From NCBI RefSeq assembly GCF_008086345.1, contig NZ_CP043006.1, positions 3,532,032 to 3,596,031 of the forward strand: 64,000 nt of DNA, given 5' to 3'. Origin of the DNA: Chitinophaga sp. XS-30 (GTDB lineage Bacteria; Bacteroidota; Bacteroidia; Chitinophagales; Chitinophagaceae). Both the position numbers and the translations under genes were made by a program. Below the pieces are notes generated by a model, which saw only the letters and a list, made by a program, of their open reading frames with translations, had not been told where the DNA came from and made no database searches. Shown one piece after another: positions 18,801-26,152 of the stretch (within the stretch, counting starts at the first letter, position 1; every line of letters starts with the position of its first letter).

Positions 18801-20597
18801 ATGAAAAAGCTACTATATACTTTCCTGGCACTGGCCGTATTTTCCTCCTGCTCCAAGTTCCTGGACCAGGTGCCGGATGACCGGCTGACCATAGAAGAGA
18901 CTTTCAGGACCTGGGAAACCGCCCGTAAATTCCTGGCGGATGTGTACAGAAGAGTGCCGGACGAGTTCGGCCAGCGTAACCCCGGCGGGGACAATAACCG
19001 CGGCCTGTGGACCGGCGGCAGCGATGAAGCGGATTACGTATGGTCTTTTGTACAGTCCAACGAAGTGAATATCGGCAACTGGGATGCCAGCTCCGGTTTC
19101 GTGGGCGATTACTGGCGGAACTTCTATCGCGGTATCCGCGCGGCCAGCGTATTCATGGAAAACGCGGATCGCATCACAGATCTTTCTCCCGCGCTGATCA
19201 CTCAATACAAGGCGGAAGCCAGGGCGCTCCGGGCGATGTATTATTTTTACCTGATGCGCATCTACGGCCCCATCATTCTTCTGCCGGAAGAAGCGCCCCC
19301 GGTGGAGGCAGACCTGCAGCTGCCCCGCAATTCCTTTGAGGAATGTGTGGCGTATGTGGCTGCCGAACTGGAGAAAGCTGCGGCAGACCTGCCGGTGAAT
19401 CCCAGGAATGATCAGGACTTCGGCCGTATCACCAAAGGTGCGGCCCTCGCTTTCCGCGCCAATGCGCTCATGTATGGCGCCAGTCCCCTGTACAACGGGA
19501 ATACGGATTTTGCGGATATGAAGAACAAGGACGGCAAGCAGCTGATCAGCCAGACCTATGACGTGCAGAAATGGAAGGACGCTGCAGATGCCTATAAAGC
19601 TTTCCTTAATGAGTTTGTGCCGGGAACATATGACCTGTTCAAAAAGAACAATGCCCAGGGTGTTTTTGATCCCTATCTTTCCTGCCGCGATGTGATCCTC
19701 ACGGACTGGAATTCCGAAGTGATCTTCGCGAGGGTAGGCAACTCCCTCGGTCCCCGTCAATATGAACTGACCCCTTATCATAACGGCGCCAGCTCCCGCG
19801 ATGTAAAAGGCAGCGGCGGCCTGGGCGCTACCCAGAATATGGTGGACGCATTTTTCATGAACAATGGCCGGAGCATTACCGATCCGCAGTCGGGCTACGT
19901 GGCCACAGGTTTTTCCGATTTTCAGACACCATACGACACGGAGGCGCGTAACATCTATAATCAGTGGGTGAACCGTGAGCCGCGCTTTTATGTGAATATC
20001 ACTTTTGATGGCAGCCTCTGGCTGAATAAAGATTATGGCGAGATCATCTCCCGTTTCAACAATACCGGCAACTCCGGCAAACAGACCGGCGGCGGTGATT
20101 ATACTACTACCGGTTACGTTGTGCGCAAGGCCATGGGTCTGGGCAAGTGGGATACGGACGGGCGTACGCTCATCCTCATCCGCCTTGCTGAAATATACCT
20201 GAGCTATGCCGAATGTATCAATGAAGCAGAACCCGGCAATGCGGATGCCCTGAAATACCTGAACCTGATCCGGGAGCGGGCAGGCATCCCGCAGTATGGT
20301 TCCGCCGGATTGCCCGCACCGGTGGGGCAGGCGGAGATGCGCGAAGCGATCCGCAAGGAACGCCGTGTGGAACTGGCTTTCGAGAATAACCGCTTTTTTG
20401 ATGTGCGCAGATGGAAGATTGCCGAGCAAACGGAGAACGGGCCGATATACGGATTGAACATCACATCGGACATGCCGGAATTTCTGGATGTTGTACCGTT
20501 TGAAACCCGCGTATTCAACAGAAGGCATTATTTCTTTCCCATACCATCAAATGATGTGAATAACGACCGGGAGCTTGTACAGAACCCGGGTTGGTAA
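18801..20597 (+). CDS. SusD/RagB surface lipoprotein (PUL 1)
   Basis: 598 residues. Lipobox VFSSC places the acylated Cys at 17. The N-terminal SusD-like TPR region contains YYFYLMRIYGPIILLP, a family hallmark, and the C-terminal RagB domain contains LIRLAEIYLSYAECINEA and AIRKERRVELAFENNRFFDVRRW. It caps the SusC channel at the cell surface and binds glycan. It lies 104 bases after SusC in the same operon. Confidence 0.95.
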   Translation: MKKLLYTFLALAVFSSCSKFLDQVPDDRLTIEETFRTWETARKFLADVYRRVPDEFGQRNPGGDNNRGLWTGGSDEADYVWSFVQSNEVNIGNWDASSGFVGDYWRNFYRGIRAASVFMENADRITDLSPALITQYKAEARALRAMYYFYLMRIYGPIILLPEEAPPVEADLQLPRNSFEECVAYVAAELEKAAADLPVNPRNDQDFGRITKGAALAFRANALMYGASPLYNGNTDFADMKNKDGKQLISQTYDVQKWKDAADAYKAFLNEFVPGTYDLFKKNNAQGVFDPYLSCRDVILTDWNSEVIFARVGNSLGPRQYELTPYHNGASSRDVKGSGGLGATQNMVDAFFMNNGRSITDPQSGYVATGFSDFQTPYDTEARNIYNQWVNREPRFYVNITFDGSLWLNKDYGEIISRFNNTGNSGKQTGGGDYTTTGYVVRKAMGLGKWDTDGRTLILIRLAEIYLSYAECINEAEPGNADALKYLNLIRERAGIPQYGSAGLPAPVGQAEMREAIRKERRVELAFENNRFFDVRRWKIAEQTENGPIYGLNITSDMPEFLDVVPFETRVFNRRHYFFPIPSNDVNNDRELVQNPGW

Positions 20598-20635
20598 ACC
20601 CGATTTGCAGAGATGTAAATTCAAACAATAGACGG

Positions 20636-21748
20636 ATGAAAAAGATGTTTCTTTTATTGGTTGCCTTCGCTTCCCTGTCGTGCAGCAAAAGCGATACGGG
20701 CGGAGGCCCTTCACCGGAGCCGCCGCCGCTGCCCGTAGTATCCTATACAGCGAAGGATGCCAATGCGGCGTTCAATACTTTCAACGCCGTATTTTACAGT
20801 ACGAAAGACAAGCTCTATTATTCCACAACAGAGAGGAAGGATATCGGTTCCATATGGACGCAGGCCGTGTATTGGGACCTGGTGATGAATACCTGGAAAC
20901 GCACGAAAGACCCTGCCCACCTGGCGATGATCACAGATGTTTACCAGGGCGGTTATAACCGGTACGACAAGTTCAACTGGAATAACAGGACCGTCTGGTT
21001 CATCCATGACGACATGATGTGGTGGATCATTTCCCTGGCCCGTGCGCACCGGATCACCGGCAATGAAGACTACCTGGCCTCATCCATTGCAGGTTTTCAG
21101 CGGGTATGGGACGAATCTTATGATGCTGAAGGCGGGGGCATGTGGTGGGATTTTAACAAGACAGGGAAAAATTCCTGCATCAACTACCCCACGGTGATCG
21201 CTGCCATGACCTTATATGACATCACTGGCGAAACCGCTTACCTGGACAAAGCCAAAAGCATTTACAGCTGGGGCCTCGCCAACCTGTACGACCCCGCAAA
21301 GGGAAGGGTAGCGGACAACAATGTCAACGGCAACAAAGGCTGGTCTGATTACACCTACAACCAGGGCACATTCATCGGCGCAGCCGTAATGCTCTACAAA
21401 GCTACGGGAGAGCAGTCCTACCTGGATAACGCGAAGCAGGCAGCCGATTATACAAAGAACGTGATGTGTGATGCCGATGGCATTCTTCCGGCGGAAGGGG
21501 ACTGGAACGAACAGGGTGTGCTGAAGGCGATCTTCGGCCATTACCTGATGACGCTGGTGAACGAAGGCGGGCAGGCGCAATATCTGCCCTGGGTCCGGCA
21601 CAATATCAACACCGCCTGGGGAAACCGCGATGCCACGCGCGGGATCACTTACAGGAATTACAAAGTGCCTTGCCCGGGCGGCGTGGTACAATCATACGAG
21701 GCCAGCAGCGCTGTGATGCTGATGCAGGTTTGCCCCCCTGCAGAGTAG
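20636..21748 (+). CDS. GH76 family lipoprotein, putative alpha-1,6-mannanase
   Basis: 370 residues from ATG 20636; an in-frame TTG at 20591 overlaps susD and is unlikely. Lipobox ASLSC gives Cys16, followed by a Gly/Pro linker. The rest is an (alpha/alpha)6-type GH76 domain with the catalytic pair Asp125-Asp126 in WFIHDDMMWW, and repeated hairpins such as EDYLASSIAGFQRVWDESYD and TAYLDKAKSIYSWGLANLYD. GH76 enzymes cut alpha-1,6-mannan backbones of fungal mannan or mycobacterial lipomannan. A surface or periplasmic location follows from the lipid anchor. It is the only glycoside hydrolase of this PUL. Confidence 0.92.
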   Translation: MKKMFLLLVAFASLSCSKSDTGGGPSPEPPPLPVVSYTAKDANAAFNTFNAVFYSTKDKLYYSTTERKDIGSIWTQAVYWDLVMNTWKRTKDPAHLAMITDVYQGGYNRYDKFNWNNRTVWFIHDDMMWWIISLARAHRITGNEDYLASSIAGFQRVWDESYDAEGGGMWWDFNKTGKNSCINYPTVIAAMTLYDITGETAYLDKAKSIYSWGLANLYDPAKGRVADNNVNGNKGWSDYTYNQGTFIGAAVMLYKATGEQSYLDNAKQAADYTKNVMCDADGILPAEGDWNEQGVLKAIFGHYLMTLVNEGGQAQYLPWVRHNINTAWGNRDATRGITYRNYKVPCPGGVVQSYEASSAVMLMQVCPPAE

Positions 21749-21767
21749 TGCGGGTGCAGGCAGCATG

Positions 21768-21876
21768 AAGGAGCTGTATTTAAAGTAATGCTACCGGTTT
21801 TATCCGGATAGCTGATGGAGCGCATTTTCGCTGACGCGATTCTCCGTGGCATTACTTTGGGTACAGCTCCTTTTTT
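21768..21876 (+). terminator. Long inverted repeat acting as terminator of PUL 1
   Basis: Arms 21768-21791 and 21849-21872 pair over 24 bp with only three mismatches (AAGGAGCTGTA and AAAGTAATGC on the left). They enclose 57 bases that contain smaller hairpins (CCGG-TTTTAT-CCGG). A T6 run follows on the forward strand. The convergent P-ATPase gene ends four bases beyond it. Confidence 0.75.
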
Positions 21877-21879
21877 GTT

Positions 21880-24468
21880 TCAGGCAACGATCTTCAGGCT
21901 CCTCAGCAACCGTATGACCACCAGCGATCCGGCGCTGCAGAGGGCAATAATGCCCCAGTTGCGCCATGCCATCTGTTCCAGTTGCAGGGCTTCTGCTACG
22001 GCAGGAATGGTCAGCGCCAGCAGCGTCAGGCCGATGCTCAGCAAATTGGCGAACCAGAGATATGTATTGCGGACCACCGGGCCGGAAAGGAATTTCTCTC
22101 TGCCGGTGGTCATATTGAAGGAATGCAGCAGTTGGGAAAAGATCAGTGTGAAGAACAGTGCATTGTTCGTTGCACCATCTGTTGCGAATGCGGCGGTCAC
22201 TGCGCTGCCGCCGATCACGGCAGCATATACCCAGATGGAGATCCACCGCTTTTTATCAACGATCGGCTGGCGCGGGTCTTTCGGCTTCTTCAGCATCACC
22301 GTATTGTCGCCTTTCGTGAAGCCCAGTGCCATTGCAGGCAGCACATCGGTGACCAGGTTGATGAACAGTATCTGCAATGCAGCCAGCTGGAACGGCAGGT
22401 TCAGCAGCGCGATCACCCCGATCACCAGCAGCTCGCTCACATTGCAGGACAGCAGGAAGATGATGAACCGCCGGATGTTCTCGAAAATGATCCGGCCCTG
22501 TTTGATCGCCTTTACGATGGAAGAAAAGGCATCATCTTTCAGGATCATATCCGCCACCTCCTGGGAAACCTGCGTGCCGCGTATGCCCATGGCAATGCCG
22601 ATGTCCGCTTTCTTCAGCGCGGGCGCATCATTCACACCATCACCGGTCATGGCTACGATATGATGTTGCTGTTGCAGCGCTTCCACAAGGTCCAGTTTCT
22701 GTTTGGGGCTGACGCGCGCAAATACGGAAGATTGCAGCCATTTGTCCCGCTGGCCGTCCATATCCTTACCGTTGATAGCGCCGTTATTTTCATGGCTGCT
22801 GATACCCAGCTGGCTGGCGATTTTGGCGGCGGTGGCGGGATGGTCTCCCGTGAGCATGATAATGCCGATACCCGCGGTATGACATTCCCTGATTACCTGT
22901 TGCACACCTTCACGCGGAGGATCAAGGAATCCCGCGATCCCCAGGAACACCAGGTTTTGCATAAAATCATCTTCCTGCCGGTCGGTTTCCTTCATGGCAA
23001 AGGCCAGGGGCTTCAGGCCGGAGGCTGCGAGCTTGTCGGTCAAATCCAGCCACCGCTGTTTATCCGCATCAGGGAAAGGCGCTGTTTCGCCACGGCGGAA
23101 GATATGGGAACAATAATCCACCAGGTTTTCCGTGGCGCCTTTTGCGGAGATGAAATATCCTTTTTCTCCCTGATGGATGGTGCCCATCACCCGGGTATCC
23201 GAATTAAAGGGCGCTTCTGCTTTTTTATGAAATGCGGCATGCATTTTCCTGATATCGGCGCCGGTCCTCCCTGCGAATTGCAGGAGGCTCAGCTCCAGCG
23301 GGTCGCCGGTTTCCCCTTCCAGTGAGGCATTGTTGCAAAGCACGGCCACCCGTTGCAGCAGATCAAGCCCGGGCGCATCATCTGTTCCGTTCTCCGGGTC
23401 TATTTCTTTTTCATCCAGCACCACGGCGGTAACTTCCATTTTGTTTTCCGTCAGCGTGCCGGTTTTGTCCGTGCAGATCATGGTGGCGGCGCCCAGTGTT
23501 TCCACGGCGGAGAGTTTTTTGACGATCACCTGGTGCCGGGCCATCCGCATCATGCCCCGCGCGAGGGCCAGCGTGGCCACAATGGGCAATCCTTCCGGTA
23601 TGGCCGCTACCGCCAGTGCGATGCAGGTTTGCAGCATATCCATGAATGGTACCTTATTGAGCAGCCCGGCTACGAAAATGAGCAGCACGATCACAATGGT
23701 GATGCCGATCAGGCGTTTGCTGAAGCCTTCCAGTTTCTTCTCCAGCGGTGTTGCCGTTTTTTTCGCACCGGCCACCATGGTGGCAATATGGCCCAATTCC
23801 GTTTGCATACCGGTAGTGGTAATGACCACATGTGCGTTGCCTTTTCTGATGAAAGTGCCTTTGTACACCATATTGGTGCGCTCGGCGAGCGGGGTTTCCG
23901 CTTCCACGGGCTCAGGGGATTTTTCCGCTGGTACGGACTCCCCGGTGAGTGCGGATTCGTCCGCCTGAAGGTCTGTGGCATCGGCGATCCTTCCGTCCGC
24001 CGCCACCATGTCCCCGGCCTCCAGGAACGCGATGTCCCCCGGTACGATCTCTTCCACCGGCACTTCTTTCAGTTTCCCGTTCCGCAATACCCTGGCGGCC
24101 TGGCGTGTCAGCTTTTCGAGCGCTTTCATAGACCGCTCTGCCTGTAACTCCATAATGAACCCGATGGCCGTATTCAGCAGGATCACCACGCCGATAGCGA
24201 TGGCATCCGGCCATTCCCGGAAGAAGAGGGACATGGCTGCCGCTACGAGCAACAGGTACACTACCGGGCTTTTAAGCTGATGCAGCAATATCATCCAGGG
24301 GGAGATCCTTTCACGGCTTTCAATGGCGTTAGGGCCATATTCTTCCAGGCGCGCTGCGGCAGCGTCATCCGTGAGGCCATGACGTATATCAGTCTTTAAC
24401 CGGCTGCCCAGTTCATCCGGTCGCAGCTGATGAGGGGAAAATTCAAGGGTATCCATGCGGCTGTTCAT
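21880..24468 (-). CDS. P-type ATPase, calcium-type (PMCA/SERCA-like)
   Basis: 862 residues from ATG 24468; a TTG nine bases upstream and an ATG at 24456 are alternatives. Motifs: TGES at 175-178, PEGLP at 291-295 in the fourth membrane helix, the phosphorylated Asp334 in [22 protein letters not shown] and [21 protein letters not shown]. In the C-terminal membrane part NVSELL and [15 protein letters not shown] match the single calcium site of P2A/P2B pumps. It likely exports Ca2+ (Mn2+ is possible). It follows the USP gene by 48 bases on the same strand, so the two probably form one operon. Confidence 0.92.
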   Translation of the reverse strand: MNSRMDTLEFSPHQLRPDELGSRLKTDIRHGLTDDAAAARLEEYGPNAIESRERISPWMILLHQLKSPVVYLLLVAAAMSLFFREWPDAIAIGVVILLNTAIGFIMELQAERSMKALEKLTRQAARVLRNGKLKEVPVEEIVPGDIAFLEAGDMVAADGRIADATDLQADESALTGESVPAEKSPEPVEAETPLAERTNMVYKGTFIRKGNAHVVITTTGMQTELGHIATMVAGAKKTATPLEKKLEGFSKRLIGITIVIVLLIFVAGLLNKVPFMDMLQTCIALAVAAIPEGLPIVATLALARGMMRMARHQVIVKKLSAVETLGAATMICTDKTGTLTENKMEVTAVVLDEKEIDPENGTDDAPGLDLLQRVAVLCNNASLEGETGDPLELSLLQFAGRTGADIRKMHAAFHKKAEAPFNSDTRVMGTIHQGEKGYFISAKGATENLVDYCSHIFRRGETAPFPDADKQRWLDLTDKLAASGLKPLAFAMKETDRQEDDFMQNLVFLGIAGFLDPPREGVQQVIRECHTAGIGIIMLTGDHPATAAKIASQLGISSHENNGAINGKDMDGQRDKWLQSSVFARVSPKQKLDLVEALQQQHHIVAMTGDGVNDAPALKKADIGIAMGIRGTQVSQEVADMILKDDAFSSIVKAIKQGRIIFENIRRFIIFLLSCNVSELLVIGVIALLNLPFQLAALQILFINLVTDVLPAMALGFTKGDNTVMLKKPKDPRQPIVDKKRWISIWVYAAVIGGSAVTAAFATDGATNNALFFTLIFSQLLHSFNMTTGREKFLSGPVVRNTYLWFANLLSIGLTLLALTIPAVAEALQLEQMAWRNWGIIALCSAGSLVVIRLLRSLKIVA

Positions 24469-24516
24469 TGATCGCAAATTAACTGCAATATTCCTGCCTG
24501 ATGATGACAGCGATCA

Positions 24517-25338
24517 TCAACGCTGCCGGAAGGTAATGACAGGCGTCAGCGTCCGGTAAGCCAGTTTTTGGGTAATGCTGCTGTGGAACAACCCCTGGTC
24601 TTTATGCACCATTACGATCAGGGAAGTATCTTTCTGTTGCGCAAATCCCATGATACCCCGCACAACATCATGTTCATCTATAAATTCATAAGCAGGCGCA
24701 AAACGGTCAAGCAAGGCATGAAGCGTTGCCAGTTGATTTTTCGTTTCCGGATCATATCCCTTATCCGGCGGTGTTACATTCAATACCCACAGCTGCGCCT
24801 GCAGGGACCCGAACAATTGTTCAAGCAGCGGGAGAGGGGTGTCTTCCGCCGTATCATCGAGATCAGTGGTAAAAATGATATGCTTTACCGCCGCTATGGA
24901 AGCCGCGGGAGGAACCAGGAGCACCGGGTAATCGCTGCTTTTCAGCACATCGATCGCCGTGCTGCCGATCAGCATCTTTTCCAGGCGGGATTTTCCCGTA
25001 ATACCCATCGCCACGAGTTCCGTTCCTTCCCGCCGGCATATCTCGTTCAGCGATTCGGGCAATACCACATCGTCCGTCCGCAGGATGATCTCCGTGTCCC
25101 CAGGTAGCTTGCCCTGCAACCGTTCCGCCAGCTTTTCCAGCAGCAGCAGGCTCTCACGGCCGAGCTGCCCGCTGTCTTTCACCGGGGATACCGGGAGGTC
25201 CGTTGTGGGAACAAAACTCCGGTAAGCATGGTACAGCACTACCTTTTCACATTGCATCTGTGTTGCCAGCGCACAGGCATATTCCGCCGCGTGAAATGCG
25301 GCATCTGAAAAATCGGTAAGGATCAGGATAGATTTCAT
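24517..25338 (-). CDS. Tandem universal stress protein
   Basis: 273 residues made of two UspA folds (about 1-145 and 150-273). The first carries the ATP-binding signature MGITGKSRLEKMLIGSTA (G-2X-G-9X-G-S). The second is degenerate: it has VMVHKDQGLFHSSITQKLAY where the motif should be. Such double-domain USPs are common in Bacteroidota. It is the first gene of a two-gene unit with a Ca-type ATPase. Its own promoter lies at 25378-25385, downstream of a TPP riboswitch and terminator on the same strand. Confidence 0.9.
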   Translation of the reverse strand: MKSILILTDFSDAAFHAAEYACALATQMQCEKVVLYHAYRSFVPTTDLPVSPVKDSGQLGRESLLLLEKLAERLQGKLPGDTEIILRTDDVVLPESLNEICRREGTELVAMGITGKSRLEKMLIGSTAIDVLKSSDYPVLLVPPAASIAAVKHIIFTTDLDDTAEDTPLPLLEQLFGSLQAQLWVLNVTPPDKGYDPETKNQLATLHALLDRFAPAYEFIDEHDVVRGIMGFAQQKDTSLIVMVHKDQGLFHSSITQKLAYRTLTPVITFRQR

Positions 25339-25339
25339 C

Positions 25340-25378
25340 AGTTCATATTTACTTTTTACGGGTCAGATGGATTGCTAC
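25340..25378 (-). repeat. Shared 39-nt leader element, copy 3 (before usp)
   Basis: Core CCATCTGACCCGTAAAAA followed by GTAAATATGAACT, one base before the ATG. 34 of 39 bases match the mlaD leader. It begins at the last base of the TACCTTTG box, so the transcript would start within the element's first ten bases. Confidence 0.7.
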
Positions 25379-25385
25379 AAAGGTA
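25378..25385 (-). promoter_or_regulatory. -7 box of the usp promoter
   Basis: Reverse-strand TACCTTTG fits TAnnTTTG. The -33 box is not clear. Transcription would start near 25371, giving a leader of about 33 bases. Confidence 0.55.
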
Positions 25386-25433
25386 GACCTTATCACCATT
25401 GCGCCCCGGTGTTTATTTTTATTCCTGCAGTAT

Positions 25434-25468
25434 AAAAAAAGAGGCCGCCTCTGTTGAGACAACCTCTT
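25434..25468 (-). terminator. Intrinsic terminator behind the TPP riboswitch
   Basis: Reverse strand: AAGAGG-TT-GTCTC, loop AACA, GAGGC-GG-CCTCTT, then a T-run. Stem of two helices with a TT/GG internal loop. It starts six bases after the riboswitch P1 helix, the usual place for an expression platform. Confidence 0.85.
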
Positions 25469-25473
25469 CAGAT

Positions 25474-25563
25474 GTTTCTTTTTTTCCTACGCTGGAATTA
25501 TCCAGATCAGGTAATGTGGGTTTGTTCTCAGATCCTTCTTCAGGACCACCCCTTTCAAGAAAC
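25474..25563 (-). promoter_or_regulatory. Thiamin pyrophosphate (TPP) riboswitch
   Basis: The reverse strand carries the THI-element core in order: GGGGTGG, a P3 hairpin TCCTGAAGAAGGA, CTGAGA, ACCC, then ACCTGATCTGGATAATTCCA and GCGTAGGAAA. GTTTCTT and AAGAAAC close it as a perfect 7-bp P1. This matches the TPP aptamer consensus in all conserved blocks. It is followed by a terminator, so TPP should switch transcription off. The next gene on this strand is a universal stress protein, not a thiamin gene. Confidence 0.93.
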
Positions 25564-25639
25564 TTCTGTCTGAATATATCGAAGAATAATGCCGGAAATA
25601 TGGTTGTTAGACAGAAGGCAGATTTACCGCCCGGTAAAT
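25563..25639. repeat. Inverted repeats upstream of the TPP riboswitch
   Basis: CTTCTGTCT (25563-25571) and AGACAGAAG (25609-25617) form a perfect 9-bp inverted repeat around 37 bases. ATTTACCG-CC-CGGTAAAT (25622-25639) is a second palindrome with 8-bp arms. Neither has a T-run. They lie between the 73-residue gene and the riboswitch and may be a weak terminator or processing signals. Confidence 0.5.
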
Positions 25640-25733
25640 ATTCCGGGAAAATGCAATGAGTGACGCAGCCATGCAATATTTTCCACATCCGGCGATAAAA
25701 ATACCCATTATGCCGCCTCGGAAGACAGCGGAG

Positions 25734-25955
25734 TTAGTTGCTTTTGGCCAGATAGGTTTCTATCGCCTGCCCGATACCCCGGGTTTCTGCCGTTTCATTG
25801 TCACGGTTCTCTTCAAACCAGTGATTCGCCCCTTCATTATCCTGCCGGAGTTGCAAGCGCATGGTAAAATCGGGTAAATGCACCGTGAAAAGCGCTTCCT
25901 CCTGTTGCTCTACTTTTACGTCGTGCTGATGATAACTGATATGGAATGTACGCAT
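25734..25955 (-). CDS. Small conserved-looking protein, unknown function
   Basis: 73 residues from ATG 25955; another ATG at 25988 would add 11 residues (MIATLSAKPCQ) that look like non-coding sequence. The protein is acidic and soluble: MRTFHISYHQHDVKVEQQEE, a beta-rich middle and an end GIGQAIETYLAKSN. The strand pattern and absence of rare codons suggest a real gene. I recall similar short proteins in Chitinophagaceae but cannot name the family. It reads toward the TPP riboswitch 170 bases away. Confidence 0.6.
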   Translation of the reverse strand: MRTFHISYHQHDVKVEQQEEALFTVHLPDFTMRLQLRQDNEGANHWFEENRDNETAETRGIGQAIETYLAKSN

Positions 25956-26152
25956 CTGACAAGGTTTTGCTGACAATGTCGCAATCATTGTGCCTGTATC
26001 CCAATAATTTAGCCGCCGGTTTAAGTTCTGTTAACAATCTGTTTGCTTTCTGTTGACAACGCTGACCCGGAAATTTCAGGAAATTATAGCAGCATGAGAT
26101 TGTTGAACCCGTGTTGCCCTATTCCATCATCACTTCATTAAAACCCGTTTTT

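Noticed and set aside
18734..18802. The duplicated segment before susD as a mobile element
   Set aside because: Only about 24 bases are duplicated, without inverted ends or target duplications.
18813..20528. A 571-codon frame antisense to susD of PUL 1
   Set aside because: It lies wholly within a clear SusD gene and shows no domain.
21982..23325. A 447-codon frame antisense to the P-ATPase, with many Cys and Gln
   Set aside because: The ATPase frame has every expected motif; the antisense product resembles nothing.
25419..25688. An 89-residue reverse-strand open frame
   Set aside because: It covers the TPP riboswitch and its terminator, and its residues show no family resemblance. The RNA explanation is far better.
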